Of a stretch of DNA of 64,000 bases, positions 46,724-57,929 are shown in pieces (within the stretch, counting starts at the first letter, position 1; every line of letters begins with the position of its first letter). Below the pieces are notes generated by a model. It saw only the letters and a list, made by a program, of their open reading frames with translations, had not been told where the DNA came from and did not search any database. This stretch comes from Argentina anserina (lineage: Eukaryota; Streptophyta; Magnoliopsida; Rosales; Rosaceae): positions 12,090,001 to 12,154,000 of the forward strand of contig NC_065873.1 of NCBI RefSeq assembly GCF_933775445.1, read 5' to 3'. A program made the position numbers and the translations under genes.

Positions 46724-47679
46724 GGGAAAATTTCAAGAATAGTACATGAAGTTAAGTCCACTATTAATTTATATACACTAAATTTCAAAACATAAATTTT
46801 CATACATCGAATTTCAAGTCCGTCCTAACATAAGTACACGACGTCAATTACACCGTTAACTCAATGTGAATATTCACTTGTCAAATGATAGTTTAGTACT
46901 TTTCTTTCCTCATCTCTCGCACTTTCACTCACCCTCAGTTCCAGACCAACCAAAGCGCGCACCTCTCCTCTCTCCCCGTACAGAGACCAACACCATTTCC
47001 CCCTCAATAATCACAATTCACAACCACTACATCTCCACTTTCCAGATCCACCACACACCAAAGTATAATTGGAGTTAAACCTCACCTAACCCATCCCAAC
47101 TACTGATAACTTGTGGTTTATGCTCTACAACCCGAAATCCATAAACTACAATTGTACAATGACCGTAACCCGGTCTAAAACAAATCAATGTCGCCGACCC
47201 AACAACATGAATTTCCAGGAGCTTGAGATCGAGGTTCTCTTATGGAAACAGTGGCCCCACTTGTAAAATCGATCTCTTTGTGAGGGTGAAGCAGATTAAT
47301 TGAAGAGATAAGCCTCGGTCTCTGCCGCAACAACCTCCGCTGGTTGTGGCGGACGAGTAAGGGAGTGTGCGTTCATGTCATTGCCTCCTTGAGGGCAAAG
47401 ATGGTGGTAGAGGGCTAGAGGGTGGTGGTGATGTTGGGGGCCGAGGTGTGTGAGTGTGGTGCTGGTTAAAGAGGTTGCAATAAGAAGCAAAATAGATGTA
47501 GAGGGTTTCTGACCATTTTACCCTAAAAAATAGGACGGTGTCATGCAATAACAAGTCGATGTCATGCACGTTTGTTTAGCTATTTATGTAATATGATGTA
47601 TTAAAATTTATGTTTTAGAATTTGATGTATAAAAATTAAGAGTGGCCCAACCTTCATGTACATCTACTAAAAAAAATTC
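46724..47679. mobile_element. Non-autonomous Mutator-like element (956 bp)
   Basis: Long terminal inverted repeats of about 90 bp: the left starts GGGAAAATTTCAAGAATAG and the right, complemented, starts GAATTTTTTTTAGTAGATG. Both go on with GTACATGAAG, then TTAATTT.TATACA and AAACATAAATTTT. The flanks carry the same 9 bases, TTGTAAATA (46715-46723 and 47680-47688), as expected for MULEs. The interior (46880-47520) is richer in G+C than the surroundings and may be captured gene DNA, but I recognise no protein. Confidence 0.85.
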
Positions 47680-47688
47680 TTGTAAATA

Positions 47689-50600
47689 TGCTTACCGCAT
47701 AAAAGGATATATGTGGCTAAATAGGCCATTCACACGAATTTGTGAAATTAAGTAGGCTCTTTAGGAGCTCTAATGCACCCTTAATAGATAATGACATAAA
47801 AGCGTTGAGGTATATGAAATCTCCATAACACCATCATGTCATGGTATGGTACTGATACAAATATAGTTGTATGCATAAAATGAGATTAATTAAATTGATA
47901 ATCATAACCCTTATGTCATTTGAGAAAACATGTGCCATATAGAACAATTTTATTTCACATTATCTACAACACCATCATTAACCTTCTAGCTAAGGACACA
48001 TTTCATTTGGTGTTTGAATTGACTATAGGTTCAACCATATCACATTCACCATTACTTGGTGAAATGCCCTTTTATAGTTTGGCCAATAAAGATGTAGACA
48101 TTTATATCAGAACGTGATTCAATGTCATCATAGCCTTTGATGATTTTGTAGCTACCATAAATTATATCGATAATCGATGATCATCAATTATGTGATCCCA
48201 CTATTCTCATAAGCGTGCATTTAGCTATCAGCATATTGATATTGGGTACCCATGCCTATTCAGAGGCTTTCATCCTTTCTTTAGTAGACTTGTCTCTCTT
48301 CTAGGATAGTCATACCATATGGATGAACTTATTTGAGAATGCGGATCATTTACTCATAACCTCATGTAAAGCGTTAGAGCAATATATATAGGGCTTTATG
48401 ACCTCCATTTCATAGGAGTTGAAATTTGGAACCTATAGATATGTCACGCTGAGGCGATCGACATTTTCAATGAAATGTCTAATCATGACATCATCTATAA
48501 CAACTTTTACGAGCTTTATATATGTAGCCTCTATAAAAGCACTAACATTTGAGTAGTATGACAATCTCATGAGGAGAATCATGTCATATGGACCAACACG
48601 TGTTTTCCAATTCGAGTGTGGTCTAGACTGCTTGCACAATATTTTCTTGCTTTAAGGAACTTAATTAACACATGATCTTGCCACTTGTGAACTAATTTAC
48701 TTCACAATTATTGATTAACAAATTCTTCGTACATGAGGTACGAGGTTTGATTTGAGATATAATGAATTTGCTAATTCATGCTCACACGTGGATAATTAAT
48801 TATCTTAACATGAGATATATGTTGTACTTCAAGTATGCGAGTGAGCATATATATATGAGACATGATTAATTCATGCTGTTTATTATGGGCGTTATTTCCT
48901 CCCCTTGACAGCGGGAATACTGTCTCATTAAATGAAAAATCATGTGTAATATGTTCAATCCCTTGATGAAGTTCCTTATGAGCAAATTCGCAGTCACTAT
49001 TACTTTAGACAATAGTGTTAAAACTCGGCAATGAATCGCATTAGAGTTTGTTAGTAATATTACACAACATGATGACCGATTTAGTCATGTCAAATCAATG
49101 CATTAGGCTTGGTGGACTTCTGGTTCATAATTAACGATATATGCCTTGCATTGTTGTGTAATAATATGATCCAACTGAGAGAGTGGATGTTTACTCATCA
49201 CACACTTTAGTACTAAGATACTACCCATATAAATATCTCTCATTTTGGTAACATAACTATATGTTCTTCTAGAGTCATCCACCAAGATATGTAGGATCTG
49301 AGATAAACTTTTAGTCTAGGTATAGATAAATATAGAGAGCTACTTAGGATCTTTATAGATTATGCTCACAACTGTAGAACATATCTTTCATTCCTTTTAT
49401 CACCAAATTATTTAAAACGAAATGATGTACATATGAGATCCATAAATGTTAGAATTTTATGTTCTTAACAAGGTGACATTTCGAGTTTCATGTCACTATA
49501 TTTCACTCGAAAACATTTAGTTCGAGGCTAATAGTTATGCTCTTCATGAAATATGATTATACTCGAAGCCTCTTGCTTGAATCTACATAACTTTTGAAAC
49601 ATGAGGTTTCAAAAGAAGTAAGAACTGTAATTACTAAAATTAAGGAACTTGAGGCCCTTATTAAGAGGATCTGCATTAGCATGCATGCTTGAAGAAATGC
49701 AAGCTCTCATAATGAGGATCAAAAAACTGTAAGTTTCAATTTATTTTTGGTGATACCATTGAGTGACTTGTGGCCATATATGTGATTAAAGATATAGAAA
49801 CAATAGGTTCTAATATCTTTTGATCATGAGATTCTCAACACCATATTACAATATTATGATGGTTGAGATTTAGGCCAAAATGAGATATAAAAACTAATCA
49901 TAGCATCTTAATGCTATTTTCAACCACTTCTCTTTCAAAATGACTTGATTAAAACCCATTATAGTATGGAGTGCGAAACATGCATATGCCCAATGCTTAA
50001 TACCATCATATGTGTGGAAAGCATTTCTAAGATTTTAGGATTTTTAGGGCACCACCTATATGGTCTTTTCATTTGTCATTTTTCCAATCCACTTGTGGTG
50101 GTTATGATTTAGCCATGTAAAACTTAGTTGTATGGTTGTATCATGCACAACCCATTAAATATGGCAAGCTCTTCCAATACATGTATTATATGGAGGTGCG
50201 TAATGCAACTAAACTTCACAAGATGAACTCATGCGAAGTCATCAATCAATTAGATATGCGAGATCTGAGATTATTGTTATTAATAGAGCTTTTATGACCA
50301 AGAGAATGATCGCATTATGTTGTTGAGACAACATTTCCATAGATGAGATATGTTTGGATTTAGAACTGAGGTTCTTTACATAATCTCATGTTGAAAGCAA
50401 CTCACTCGAATTTTTAGGTTCGAGGGTGACACATGCTAGAATTCTTTATTCTACATTTACTCAAGACTACAGGTCCGAGTCTACACAATTACAAGCTACA
50501 TGTTCTAATGGTGGGTGAACTTGAGGTTCACATGTTATTATTTAGCATAAATCAGACAATATGTCCGTTTTCATGTAATACCATGATGAGGAATTTATAG

Positions 50601-50740
50601 TCCTCTTACAATAGGGAAACATGATGTTTTAATCATCTAAAAATACTCGTAACATGTGGTTTGAGTCTATAAATTGGAACTGAGGTCCCAAATTATGGTA
50701 TTTATATGTGATCATCTTGTTGTAGAATCAATTATCACCT
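47689..50740 (-). mobile_element. Decayed DNA, probably copia interior, rich in short inverted repeats
   Basis: By position this should continue the minus-strand copia element, but I could not align any polyprotein domain with confidence. There are no long open frames. The stretch has many short inverted repeats, several with TGAGGT-like loops. The 5' LTR and the missing end of the P450 gene are not found to the right, so the element is truncated or rearranged. Confidence 0.35.
48450..50705. repeat. Cluster of short hairpins with a shared TGAGGT-like loop
   Basis: Self-complementary arms of 4-10 bases surround ATGAG, TTGAG or TGAG in at least six places: TCTC/GAGA near 48569; TCGTAC/GTACGA near 48730; CTTTTGAAAC/GTTTCAAAAG at 49591-49615; AGAAC/GTTCT near 50365; GTGAAC/GTTCAC near 50515; TTGGAAC/GTCCCAA near 50685, with one mismatch. 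Arms differ in sequence yet still pair, while the loop is constant. What they are is unknown. Confidence 0.55.
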
Positions 50741-52661
50741 ATGGGTAGCCTTATCCCTGGAACGTAAAATTTTTGAAAATTTTACACTAGCTGCTACATC
50801 ACATATATGTGAGAGTGTGTGCATGAAAAAATCCACCAAAACTAGTCAAGAAGGAGGGGGGGGGGTAAGAACAAATTCACTTAATTAGATGAAATTAAGT
50901 TAATGTTGACCACATCGATCGAGACCCAAATATTATCAACATTAGATGAATTTTTTACCATATCCTTATTTAAATATGCTGATCACATCTGACGGTCAAA
51001 ATTTAATATTTTGAATTTTAGACATTGGAACCACAACATGTCTACTAATGTGGTATAACTTGTTTAATGGTCTTTTTGCAAATGTATGCATTTGTGAAGC
51101 AACTATATATTATAAATAGAATTTTGCAAATATGTCCGCATGATGCGTTACGTATTGTGAAATATGGTTATGGTAAAAAAATCACATCTTTTCGATAACG
51201 TTTGTGTCCCGATCGAGGCGGTCAACCATGTTTACGTTTATTACCCCATATGGGTAGCCTTATCCCTGGAACGTAAAATTTTTGAAAATTTTACACGAGC
51301 TGCTACATCACATATATGTGAGAGTGTGTGCATGAAAAAATCCACCAAAACTAGTCAAGAAGGAGGGGGTAAGAACAAAGTCACTTAATTAGATGAAATT
51401 AAGTTAATGTTAACCACATCGATCGAGACCCAAATATTATCAACATTAGATGAATTTTTTTACCATATCCTTATTTAAATATGCTGATCACATCTGACGG
51501 TCAAATTTTAATATTTTGAATTTTAGACATTGGAACCACAACATGCCTACTAATGTGGTATAACTTGTTTAGTGGCTTTTTGCAAATGTATGCATTTGTG
51601 AAGTAACTATATATTATAAATATAATTTTGCAAATATGTCCGCATGATGCGTTATGTATTGTGAAATATGGTTATGGTAAAAAAATCACATATTTTCGAT
51701 AACGTTTGTGTCCCGATCGAGGCAGTCAACCCTTTTTACGCTTATTATCCCTTATGGGTAGCCTTATCCTTGGAACGTAAAATTTTTGAAAATTTTACAC
51801 GAGCTGCTACATCACATATATGTGAGAGTGTGTGCATGAAAAAATCCACCAAAACTAGTCAAGAATGAGGGGGTAAGAACAAATTCACTTAATTAGATGA
51901 AATTAAGTTAATGTTGACCACATCGATCGAGACCCAAATATTATCATCATTAGATGAATTTTTTACCATAACTTTATTTAAATATGTTGATCACATCTGA
52001 CGGTCAAAATTTAATATTTTGAATTTTAGACATTGGAACCACAACATGACTACTAATGTGGAATAACTTGTTTAGTGGCTTTTTGCAAATGTATGCATTT
52101 GTGAAGCAACTATATATTATAAATAGAATTTTGCAAATATGTCCGCATGATGCGTTACATATTGTGAAATATGGTTATGGTAAAAAAATCACATATTTTC
52201 GATAACGTTTGTGTCCCGATCGAGGCGGTCAACCATTTTTACGCTTATTATCCCTTATGGGCCTATGGGTAGCCCTATCCCTGGAAGGTAAAATTTTTGA
52301 AAATTTTACACGAGCTGCTACATCACATATATATGAGAGTATGTGCGTGAAAGAATCCACCAAAACTAGTCAAAAAGGAGGGGCTAAGAACGAATTCACA
52401 CTTAATTAGATGAAATTAAGTTAATGTTGACCACATCGATCGAGACCCAAATTTTATCAAAATTAGATGAATTTTTTACCATATCCGTATTTAAATATGC
52501 TGATCACATCTGACGGTCAAAATTTAATATTTTGAATTTTAGACATTGGAACCACAACATGCCTACTAATGTGGTATAAGTTGTTTAGTTGCTTTTTGCA
52601 ATTGTATGCATTTGTGAAGCAACTATATCTTGTAAATAGAATTTTGCAAATCTGTCCACAT
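50741..52661. repeat. Tandem repeat array, about 508-bp period, 3.8 copies
   Basis: Units start at 50741, 51250, 51754 and 52265 with ATGGGTAGCC; the last is partial. Copies are very alike by eye, so the array is young. Each has a near-perfect palindrome, GTAAAATTTT-TG-AAAATTTTAC (50764, 51273, 51777, 52288), and the blocks CACATCGATCGAGACCCAAA, TGATCACATCTGACGGTCAA and TGTCCCGATCGAGGC. A short frame of 66-74 codons recurs in the copies, but I regard it as a by-product of the repeats. Confidence 0.92.
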
Positions 52662-52689
52662 GTTCTTTTTATTTCTTTAAGAATCAAGT

Positions 52690-52910
52690 AGATAGACAAG
52701 GAAAGAAACTCCGATTTTCTTTACAAAATAATCGAAAGAAAAACCTATATAAACCAGAGAAAAACCAAACCGAACCAAACCGAACACAATTGGTTTTTGA
52801 AAAAAAAAGTGAAAAATCAAACCGAACCAAACCGAATAAATAGAACGGTTTGGTGTTCGGTATCACCTATAAACCGAACCATTCACACCGATTAACACCC
52901 CTACATTAGA
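52690..52910. repeat. CCGAACCAAACC-rich element
   Basis: It contains AACCAAACCGAACCAAACCG twice and ends AACCGATTAACACCCCTAC, the complement of GTAGGGGTGTTAATCGGTT, which is a common end of small hAT-type elements in plants. The left end and an 8-bp duplication were not confirmed. Confidence 0.5.
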
Positions 52911-53600
52911 GTAAAACTGTAAAATCAAGAATGAACGCCAAAATGTGTGTGTGTGTGGAGGCAAGCAAACATATACGAATTTAAGAATGATACACTTGCT
53001 TGTTTTTTTTTGGGTCAACTATACACTTGCTTGTTAATGCAATTACTTTCCATCGAACTTCATAATTTGTGATATCAAATAGTTGCATTCATATAGAAGT
53101 TTACAAGTGGTATGAACGTCAAACCGACTGCCCTTAAAAACCTTATCATGATGCTTTAAGGCCGCGGCCGGTATTATAAGAAGCATTAGGGTAGGAAACT
53201 AGTCATACCGACTCGGCCAAGAACACCCACCAACATCCAACGTAGATATTAATATATATGTCGTGGTTGAAGAAACTACTAAAGTGAAAATTTTAAGAAC
53301 GGTACCTCACAAATTTTCCACTCCAATTTAAAGGTAATTTAGTTATGTTAATTTCAAATGGGTACATGACGTTTATAATCCCGCTCAAGACTTGTACATG
53401 CTGACAACCCCTTCTTTTCATTCAGAATTTTTTGTCTATCTTACGACGATAATTGTGTCATTTGAATAATTGAATCCAATCAATTCAATCACCGTTTCTC
53501 CAAGCTGCTTGGTGATGACTTAACAACTTCGTCTCAATTATATAAACATATCCCCAAGCCTCTCTCCCCAAATCATCTTGAAAGAATCACCATATATACT
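52911..53600. other. Spacer without a recognised gene
   Basis: AT-rich DNA with a short (GT)n run near 52944 and no protein-like frame. 53500-53600 is CT- and CA-rich, like a plant leader, but no gene follows on the plus strand. Confidence 0.35.
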
Positions 53601-53639
53601 TCAACTCCAACTCATAGAAGTTGTTCATCACAACCCCAA

Positions 53640-54030
53640 AGCTCTTGTTTTCCAACTGCCCATACATCAACTCCAACTCATATACTTTGTCAATTCGACC
53701 CGATCAGAAATACCCAACACCAAGAATAAATCAAAATCGTAAGCAACTTTCTCATGTGGCCCAAATCGGCTGACGTTGTGCATGACAAAGCAGGAGAAGA
53801 ACCGACCTTTGATGAAGACGATTCTTGGGATTTAGAAGGAGTCGATAATGTCATAAGCCCAGTGGTGGAACACGTCAATGATGATGCAATCGGGTGGGTG
53901 TTGGGAGAACAAGTGTTTTAGGGATTGTTGAAAGATGGAGGTGTCGGTGAAAGAGGCGGTATTGTATTGGAGGTCAATGGTGATGTGGTGGTTGGGGGTT
54001 TGGTTTGCGGAAAGGAGCTGAGGCATTAAA
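53640..54030 (-). pseudogene. UDP-glycosyltransferase (UGT73-like) N-terminal relic
   Basis: On the minus strand, 54026-53832 reads FQQSLKHLFSQHPPDCIIID and VFHHWAYDIIDSF, matching the xxLLxxxxPDCIVxDxFxxWAxDxAxxF motif of plant UGTs. A stop follows, then in the same frame IPRIVF, RFFSCFVMHNVSRFGPHEKV and LVLGISDRVE, matching the PRLVFHG...PHEKV...PGLPDRIE stretch of the UGT73 group. The N-terminal catalytic His region and the whole C-terminal sugar-donor PSPG box are missing. The family moves sugar from UDP-sugars to small molecules in the cytosol. This is a fragment with at least one stop. Confidence 0.72.
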
Positions 54031-54884
54031 AGGAGTGTTGGAGATATAACAATTTGAAATTAACAAAATTAAATTATCTTTAAATTAGAATGGAGTATTT
54101 GTGAGGCACCGTTCTTAAAATTTTCATACCCATAAACCATGAGATTAAAGAGTAAAGACCATATGGATTGAAGATCATATATGGCCAGGCTATCTAGAAG
54201 CAATTTTATATACATATAATTTTTCTTTCGGGTTGGTGTCTGTATATACAGCAACATACGGTCGATCTGGGTCGTCAATATTTAGAACTAAATCGAAAGA
54301 ATGATATACTTCTTTGTATGAAGCAATTGCTTTACCAAAATACCAGATCGACTGAGAGAAATCCCGGAACTTGGTCGTCTAGCACTCTAGCATGCATGGT
54401 GCATGAATATCAGACCAAACAACATGCAAATTAAATTGTGAGTATCTGCCACATTTAAAGCTTGACAACTACTTAACATAACAATTATATTTTCCAAACA
54501 ATGCGTTAAGTTTAATCAATATGCTGAGACTGAATAGGTGGTGCTGGTTTCTTTCTCTTCATATTTTGATTAATTTTATTAACTTCTTCGGCTGGAAAAT
54601 CATGAAAACCAGTACGGCTACGGACAAGCATCCCCCACATCCACAAAGAAAGTTATTGAGTTTTATCATCTCACAGCAACTACAACTGCTGTACTGCATC
54701 GCATTGTATTGCTCTGACAGTATGTCTATACATACGTATAGTCGCATTGATTAGACCGTACCCAAGCAAAAGAAGGAAAGAGAAATGACAAGGTTTACTC
54801 ACTAGACACTGCGAAACGCGAAGTGACGATGAACCAAGACGAACCTGAGTCGAAGGATCTAGCATGGAATTCTGGCTAAAAAGA
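54031..54884. other. Spacer without a recognised gene
   Basis: AT-rich with short frames on both strands, none with recognisable motifs. Confidence 0.35.
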
Positions 54885-55107
54885 TCAAGAACTTGGCTTA
54901 TACATATACTGAATGGGAGCTAGCCGCCTGAAAAAGATAACATCCCCCGCCGATACCATAGTCAATGCCTCGCTCCATGAAGTACTGTGTACGGAATCGA
55001 AGTACTTCCCAGCATGCATGCTCATATAAATTTCCTCCCCGACATCAATATTGTAAATGACAAAGTTTGTGACAATTTGAATGAAACTCTCAAGCTGGCG
55101 GGCCAGG
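54885..55107 (-). pseudogene. Unidentified last-exon-like frame (about 74 codons)
   Basis: Starting after a CTATAG acceptor-like site, the minus strand reads TTLARQLESFIQIVTNFVIY, NIDVGEEIYMSMHAGKYFDS, STSWSEALTMVSAGDVIFFR and RLAPIQYMYKPSS-stop. The stretch is free of stops, has protein-like composition and ends cleanly, but has no ATG. I do not recognise the family. It could be the last exon of a gene whose other exons are lost, or a live exon of a gene I cannot see. It lies about 0.8 kb downstream of the KCS gene, on the same strand. Confidence 0.4.
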
Positions 55108-55911
55108 GTCGTCTATAGTATGAAAATATCTACCATACAGTCAATTTATAACTAATTGAACAAAATTATCACACTAATAACAATTTAATTGAATTAAATT
55201 ATGACATTGACAATAAAATTATCATATTCATTTTACACATTTACATATCATTAAACAAAATTACCATGTTTACAATTTGTTCAAAAACTTATAAGATGTT
55301 GTAAGTGAAATAATTACTTATAATTAACTACAGTTACCTAAATAATGATTCGTTCTACCACAATGACCAAATTTGTTGTCATATTTATAAATATGAGTAT
55401 CATATATATGTGAGTATCTACGAAAATTTCGGCCGGCTAAACCGTACCCTTACCCTAACTCCCTAACTCAAGAGAAGTCTAACCGATTTTTTTGATGACG
55501 TGCAATATCTATGAGGTCATTATTGTTCATTTCTGTTTCATCGCTTTTAGTTGAGCACCGGACTGTTTCCCTTCAATCTTTTCGTGCAGGATTGTTTTTA
55601 CATATATAACCATACCTTTTGCGATTGCAATAGAGAAAAATTGGATCTCCAACTTATACCTAATTCTACTCTAATTCTCAAAGCTCTCTCACTAAAGATA
55701 GTAAGCTTTCTGACCTAACAAAAGCATATATAGCTAATAATAAACGTGACAAACTGTAATTTAGACAGATAAGTTTGCTCTTATAATTCATTGGCTGATC
55801 ACTAAAAATCCGAACTACAACAGGTACGTGATCCTTTACTATAGTAACATATATATCACGAAAATCCCTACTTTTGGGAGCAAGGAAGTTCAAACTAAAT
55901 TTACTATCACT
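55108..55911 (-). other. 3' flank of the KCS gene
   Basis: AT-rich with no recognised gene. The first few hundred bases after the stop at 55912 are probably the KCS 3' UTR. Confidence 0.4.
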
Positions 55912-57294
55912 TTATAGTGGGTAGTTTTGAATGCAATCATTCCATGGATTATCGCTCTGTTGACCTAAATCTGCAAGTGACTTCCAAACAAGACTCCCAA
56001 CCTTAAACCCCGTTCCGAACGCTAACATCCACAGCCTGTCTCCTTCTTTGATTCTCTGTTTCGCTTCAAAATAGGCCAACTCATAGAACACTAGGCTACT
56101 AGAAGTGTTCCCAAATCGGTGCAAACTCATCCGAGCGGGCTCAGTCAACACGTCACCTAGTCGCAGAACCCGCCCAACCTGCTCGATCACAGCTTTTCCA
56201 CCCGTATGGATACAAAAATGGTCAAAAGCTTTGGTGAAATCCGGGACAAATAGTGGTTTCAAATTGCTGGTCTTCCCCCATGTTGCTGCAGAACAAATGA
56301 CCGAGTAAGCGTACATAGCAAGTTCATTGAGAGGTAGAACTCGGGGAGCCAGAACTTTGATGTGCTCACGTAAATAGGTTCCTGCAACTGGAATCAAATC
56401 TTTTGTCAAAGCAAAACCCAGGTTGCCCTTTTCATCTTCCTCTTGAAATGCAGCTTTATATGCTCGGTCGTTTGCTCCGTGGTGAGTTCGAAGAGACTGA
56501 ATGAGTTCCATCTTAGAGACTCGGCGACTACTCGGGTCATTGGTAATCAACGCCGCAGCACAACCAACCCGAAATATGCAGTTGGTTACGAGCATGGGAC
56601 GACTATCACCGAAATACCAATTCAAACTAATACTCTCGGTTATCACCACCAGGGTGTATCCAATCTCTTTGCTCTTCTTTAGTAAGTTAGCAGCTAAATC
56701 GATTGATATCACACCAGAGCTACACCCCATGCCGCTTAGATTGTAGGTTTTTACGTGTTTGAGCTGAAAACGGTTGACGACCAGAGACGACAGGGAAGGT
56801 GCCGGAGAGAAGCTTCCACTTGTCACGATCAGAGTGTTGATGAGAGATGGCTGGATGCCAGATTTGGAAAGGAGTGTGCTCACGGCTGAGAACATGCCTT
56901 GCTGAGCTTCATCCATGGCAGACTCTAACTTAGCTTCGGGGTTGGATTGGAAAACGAACTTTGGCGCATAGGTTTCTTCTCCTAGGCCGGATTTGAGGAA
57001 GATTTTACGCATGAATTCTTCGCTTTCATCCGTAAAGCGATTTGTGCTGCGCACGAAGGTTTCGGAGGATTGAAAGTTACATTTTTGGTTAGGGTCGGGT
57101 TTGAAGCAGGAGTAGTCGAGGAGGAAGATAGGGTTGGGACGAGAGGAATAGTAGTAAAGACTAGAAATGAAAAAAAGCCAAATGCAGGACAAAGAAAGGG
57201 TGGAATAGGAGAAGAACGAGTGAAGGAGAGTTAAGATTATTAAGACTCCCAAAATAGAAGCTTGGAGGGATTTGAAATGAGATGCGGGTTTCAT
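55912..57294 (-). CDS. KCS: 3-ketoacyl-CoA synthase (FAE1/KCS family)
   Basis: An intact intronless frame of 460 residues. KCS enzymes are ER-membrane condensing enzymes: they join malonyl-CoA to long acyl-CoA, the first and chain-length-setting step of very-long-chain fatty acid synthesis for waxes, suberin and sphingolipids. Two hydrophobic segments (about 11-30 and 34-50) form the N-terminal anchor. The catalytic Cys is Cys191 in GMGCSSG; the His region is FDHFCIHTGG (His359, His363); HRFGNTSSS gives His392 and Asn396, so the Cys-His-Asn set is complete. The THHG box (His271/272) is also present. The order FAE1_CUT1_RppA domain (about 50-340) then ACP-synthase III C-terminal domain (about 350-440) is normal. 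It is somewhat short at the C-terminus and diverged from the main wax enzymes, perhaps nearest KCS12/KCS19-like members, but I cannot assign the subgroup. Confidence 0.93.
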   Translation of the reverse strand: MKPASHFKSLQASILGVLIILTLLHSFFSYSTLSLSCIWLFFISSLYYYSSRPNPIFLLDYSCFKPDPNQKCNFQSSETFVRSTNRFTDESEEFMRKIFLKSGLGEETYAPKFVFQSNPEAKLESAMDEAQQGMFSAVSTLLSKSGIQPSLINTLIVTSGSFSPAPSLSSLVVNRFQLKHVKTYNLSGMGCSSGVISIDLAANLLKKSKEIGYTLVVITESISLNWYFGDSRPMLVTNCIFRVGCAAALITNDPSSRRVSKMELIQSLRTHHGANDRAYKAAFQEEDEKGNLGFALTKDLIPVAGTYLREHIKVLAPRVLPLNELAMYAYSVICSAATWGKTSNLKPLFVPDFTKAFDHFCIHTGGKAVIEQVGRVLRLGDVLTEPARMSLHRFGNTSSSLVFYELAYFEAKQRIKEGDRLWMLAFGTGFKVGSLVWKSLADLGQQSDNPWNDCIQNYPL

Positions 57295-57340
57295 CTTGAG
57301 ATATTGGAAAGTTGTGAAAATAGTGAAGAGATCAGGTTAC

Positions 57341-57348
57341 CTATATAG
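57341..57348 (-). promoter_or_regulatory. TATA box of the KCS gene
   Basis: The complement reads CTATATAGG, about 50 bases upstream of the ATG at 57294. This would allow a short leader of about 15-20 bases. It is the only good TATA match near the start. Confidence 0.5.
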
Positions 57349-57792
57349 TGCGCATGCTGTGAACAACATGAAGGCTAGCTTATTGGCTTACAGCTTCTCA
57401 TGTTTAATGACTTGTAGACAGAGATATGAGAACAGTTGGGACAATAGATGAATTTGTTGAAAACGAATTTATTGTCTGAGTTGAAGTGTTGAACTACCAG
57501 ACATAAAGTCCACACGTTTATAACTTCATCATTCGGTTTCTACTTTGATAATTCGGCTTCGATTCTGTGTCTTGTGATAGGGTTTAAGATATTAAATTGT
57601 TCTGGTATGTGGATCGCTTGATCCTGGCGGATAATAAAAGCATGTTCTTAGTAACTATTCAATATTTATACAAAAAAAAAACAGAAAATCCGCCGGAGAT
57701 TGGGCTGATTAGTGCCCTGAGGTGGTCGGTACGTACGGAGAGTCGATCTGGCATATATGTATTTATATTATACACTGTAGTGTGAAGGATTC
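57349..57792. other. Spacer upstream of KCS
   Basis: No gene or clear repeat. It is the likely upstream control region of KCS. Confidence 0.35.
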
Positions 57793-57929
57793 GTCTATGG
57801 TGCAGTGCTGCATACCATACATACCGAATCGGACGGTAGATAGATAGTGTCTTGAAATACACGTGAGGTATGTGGAGTATATGAACGGTGGATTAGGGGC
57901 GCTGCACGCATGCAGCGCTGCACCGTAGA
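57793..57929. repeat. Short inverted-repeat element (MITE-like, about 137 bp)
   Basis: The left arm CTATGGTGCAGTGCTGCAT pairs with a right arm whose complement is CTACGGTGCAGCGCTGCAT. The right arm contains a second palindrome, GCGCTGCACGCATGCAGCGC (57899-57918). No clear target duplication is seen. Confidence 0.55.

Noticed and set aside
51164..52409. Similar frames of 66-74 codons in each repeat unit
   Set aside because: They start and stop at the same place because the units are nearly identical. There is no known domain, and the spacing is that of the satellite. Not evidence of a gene family.
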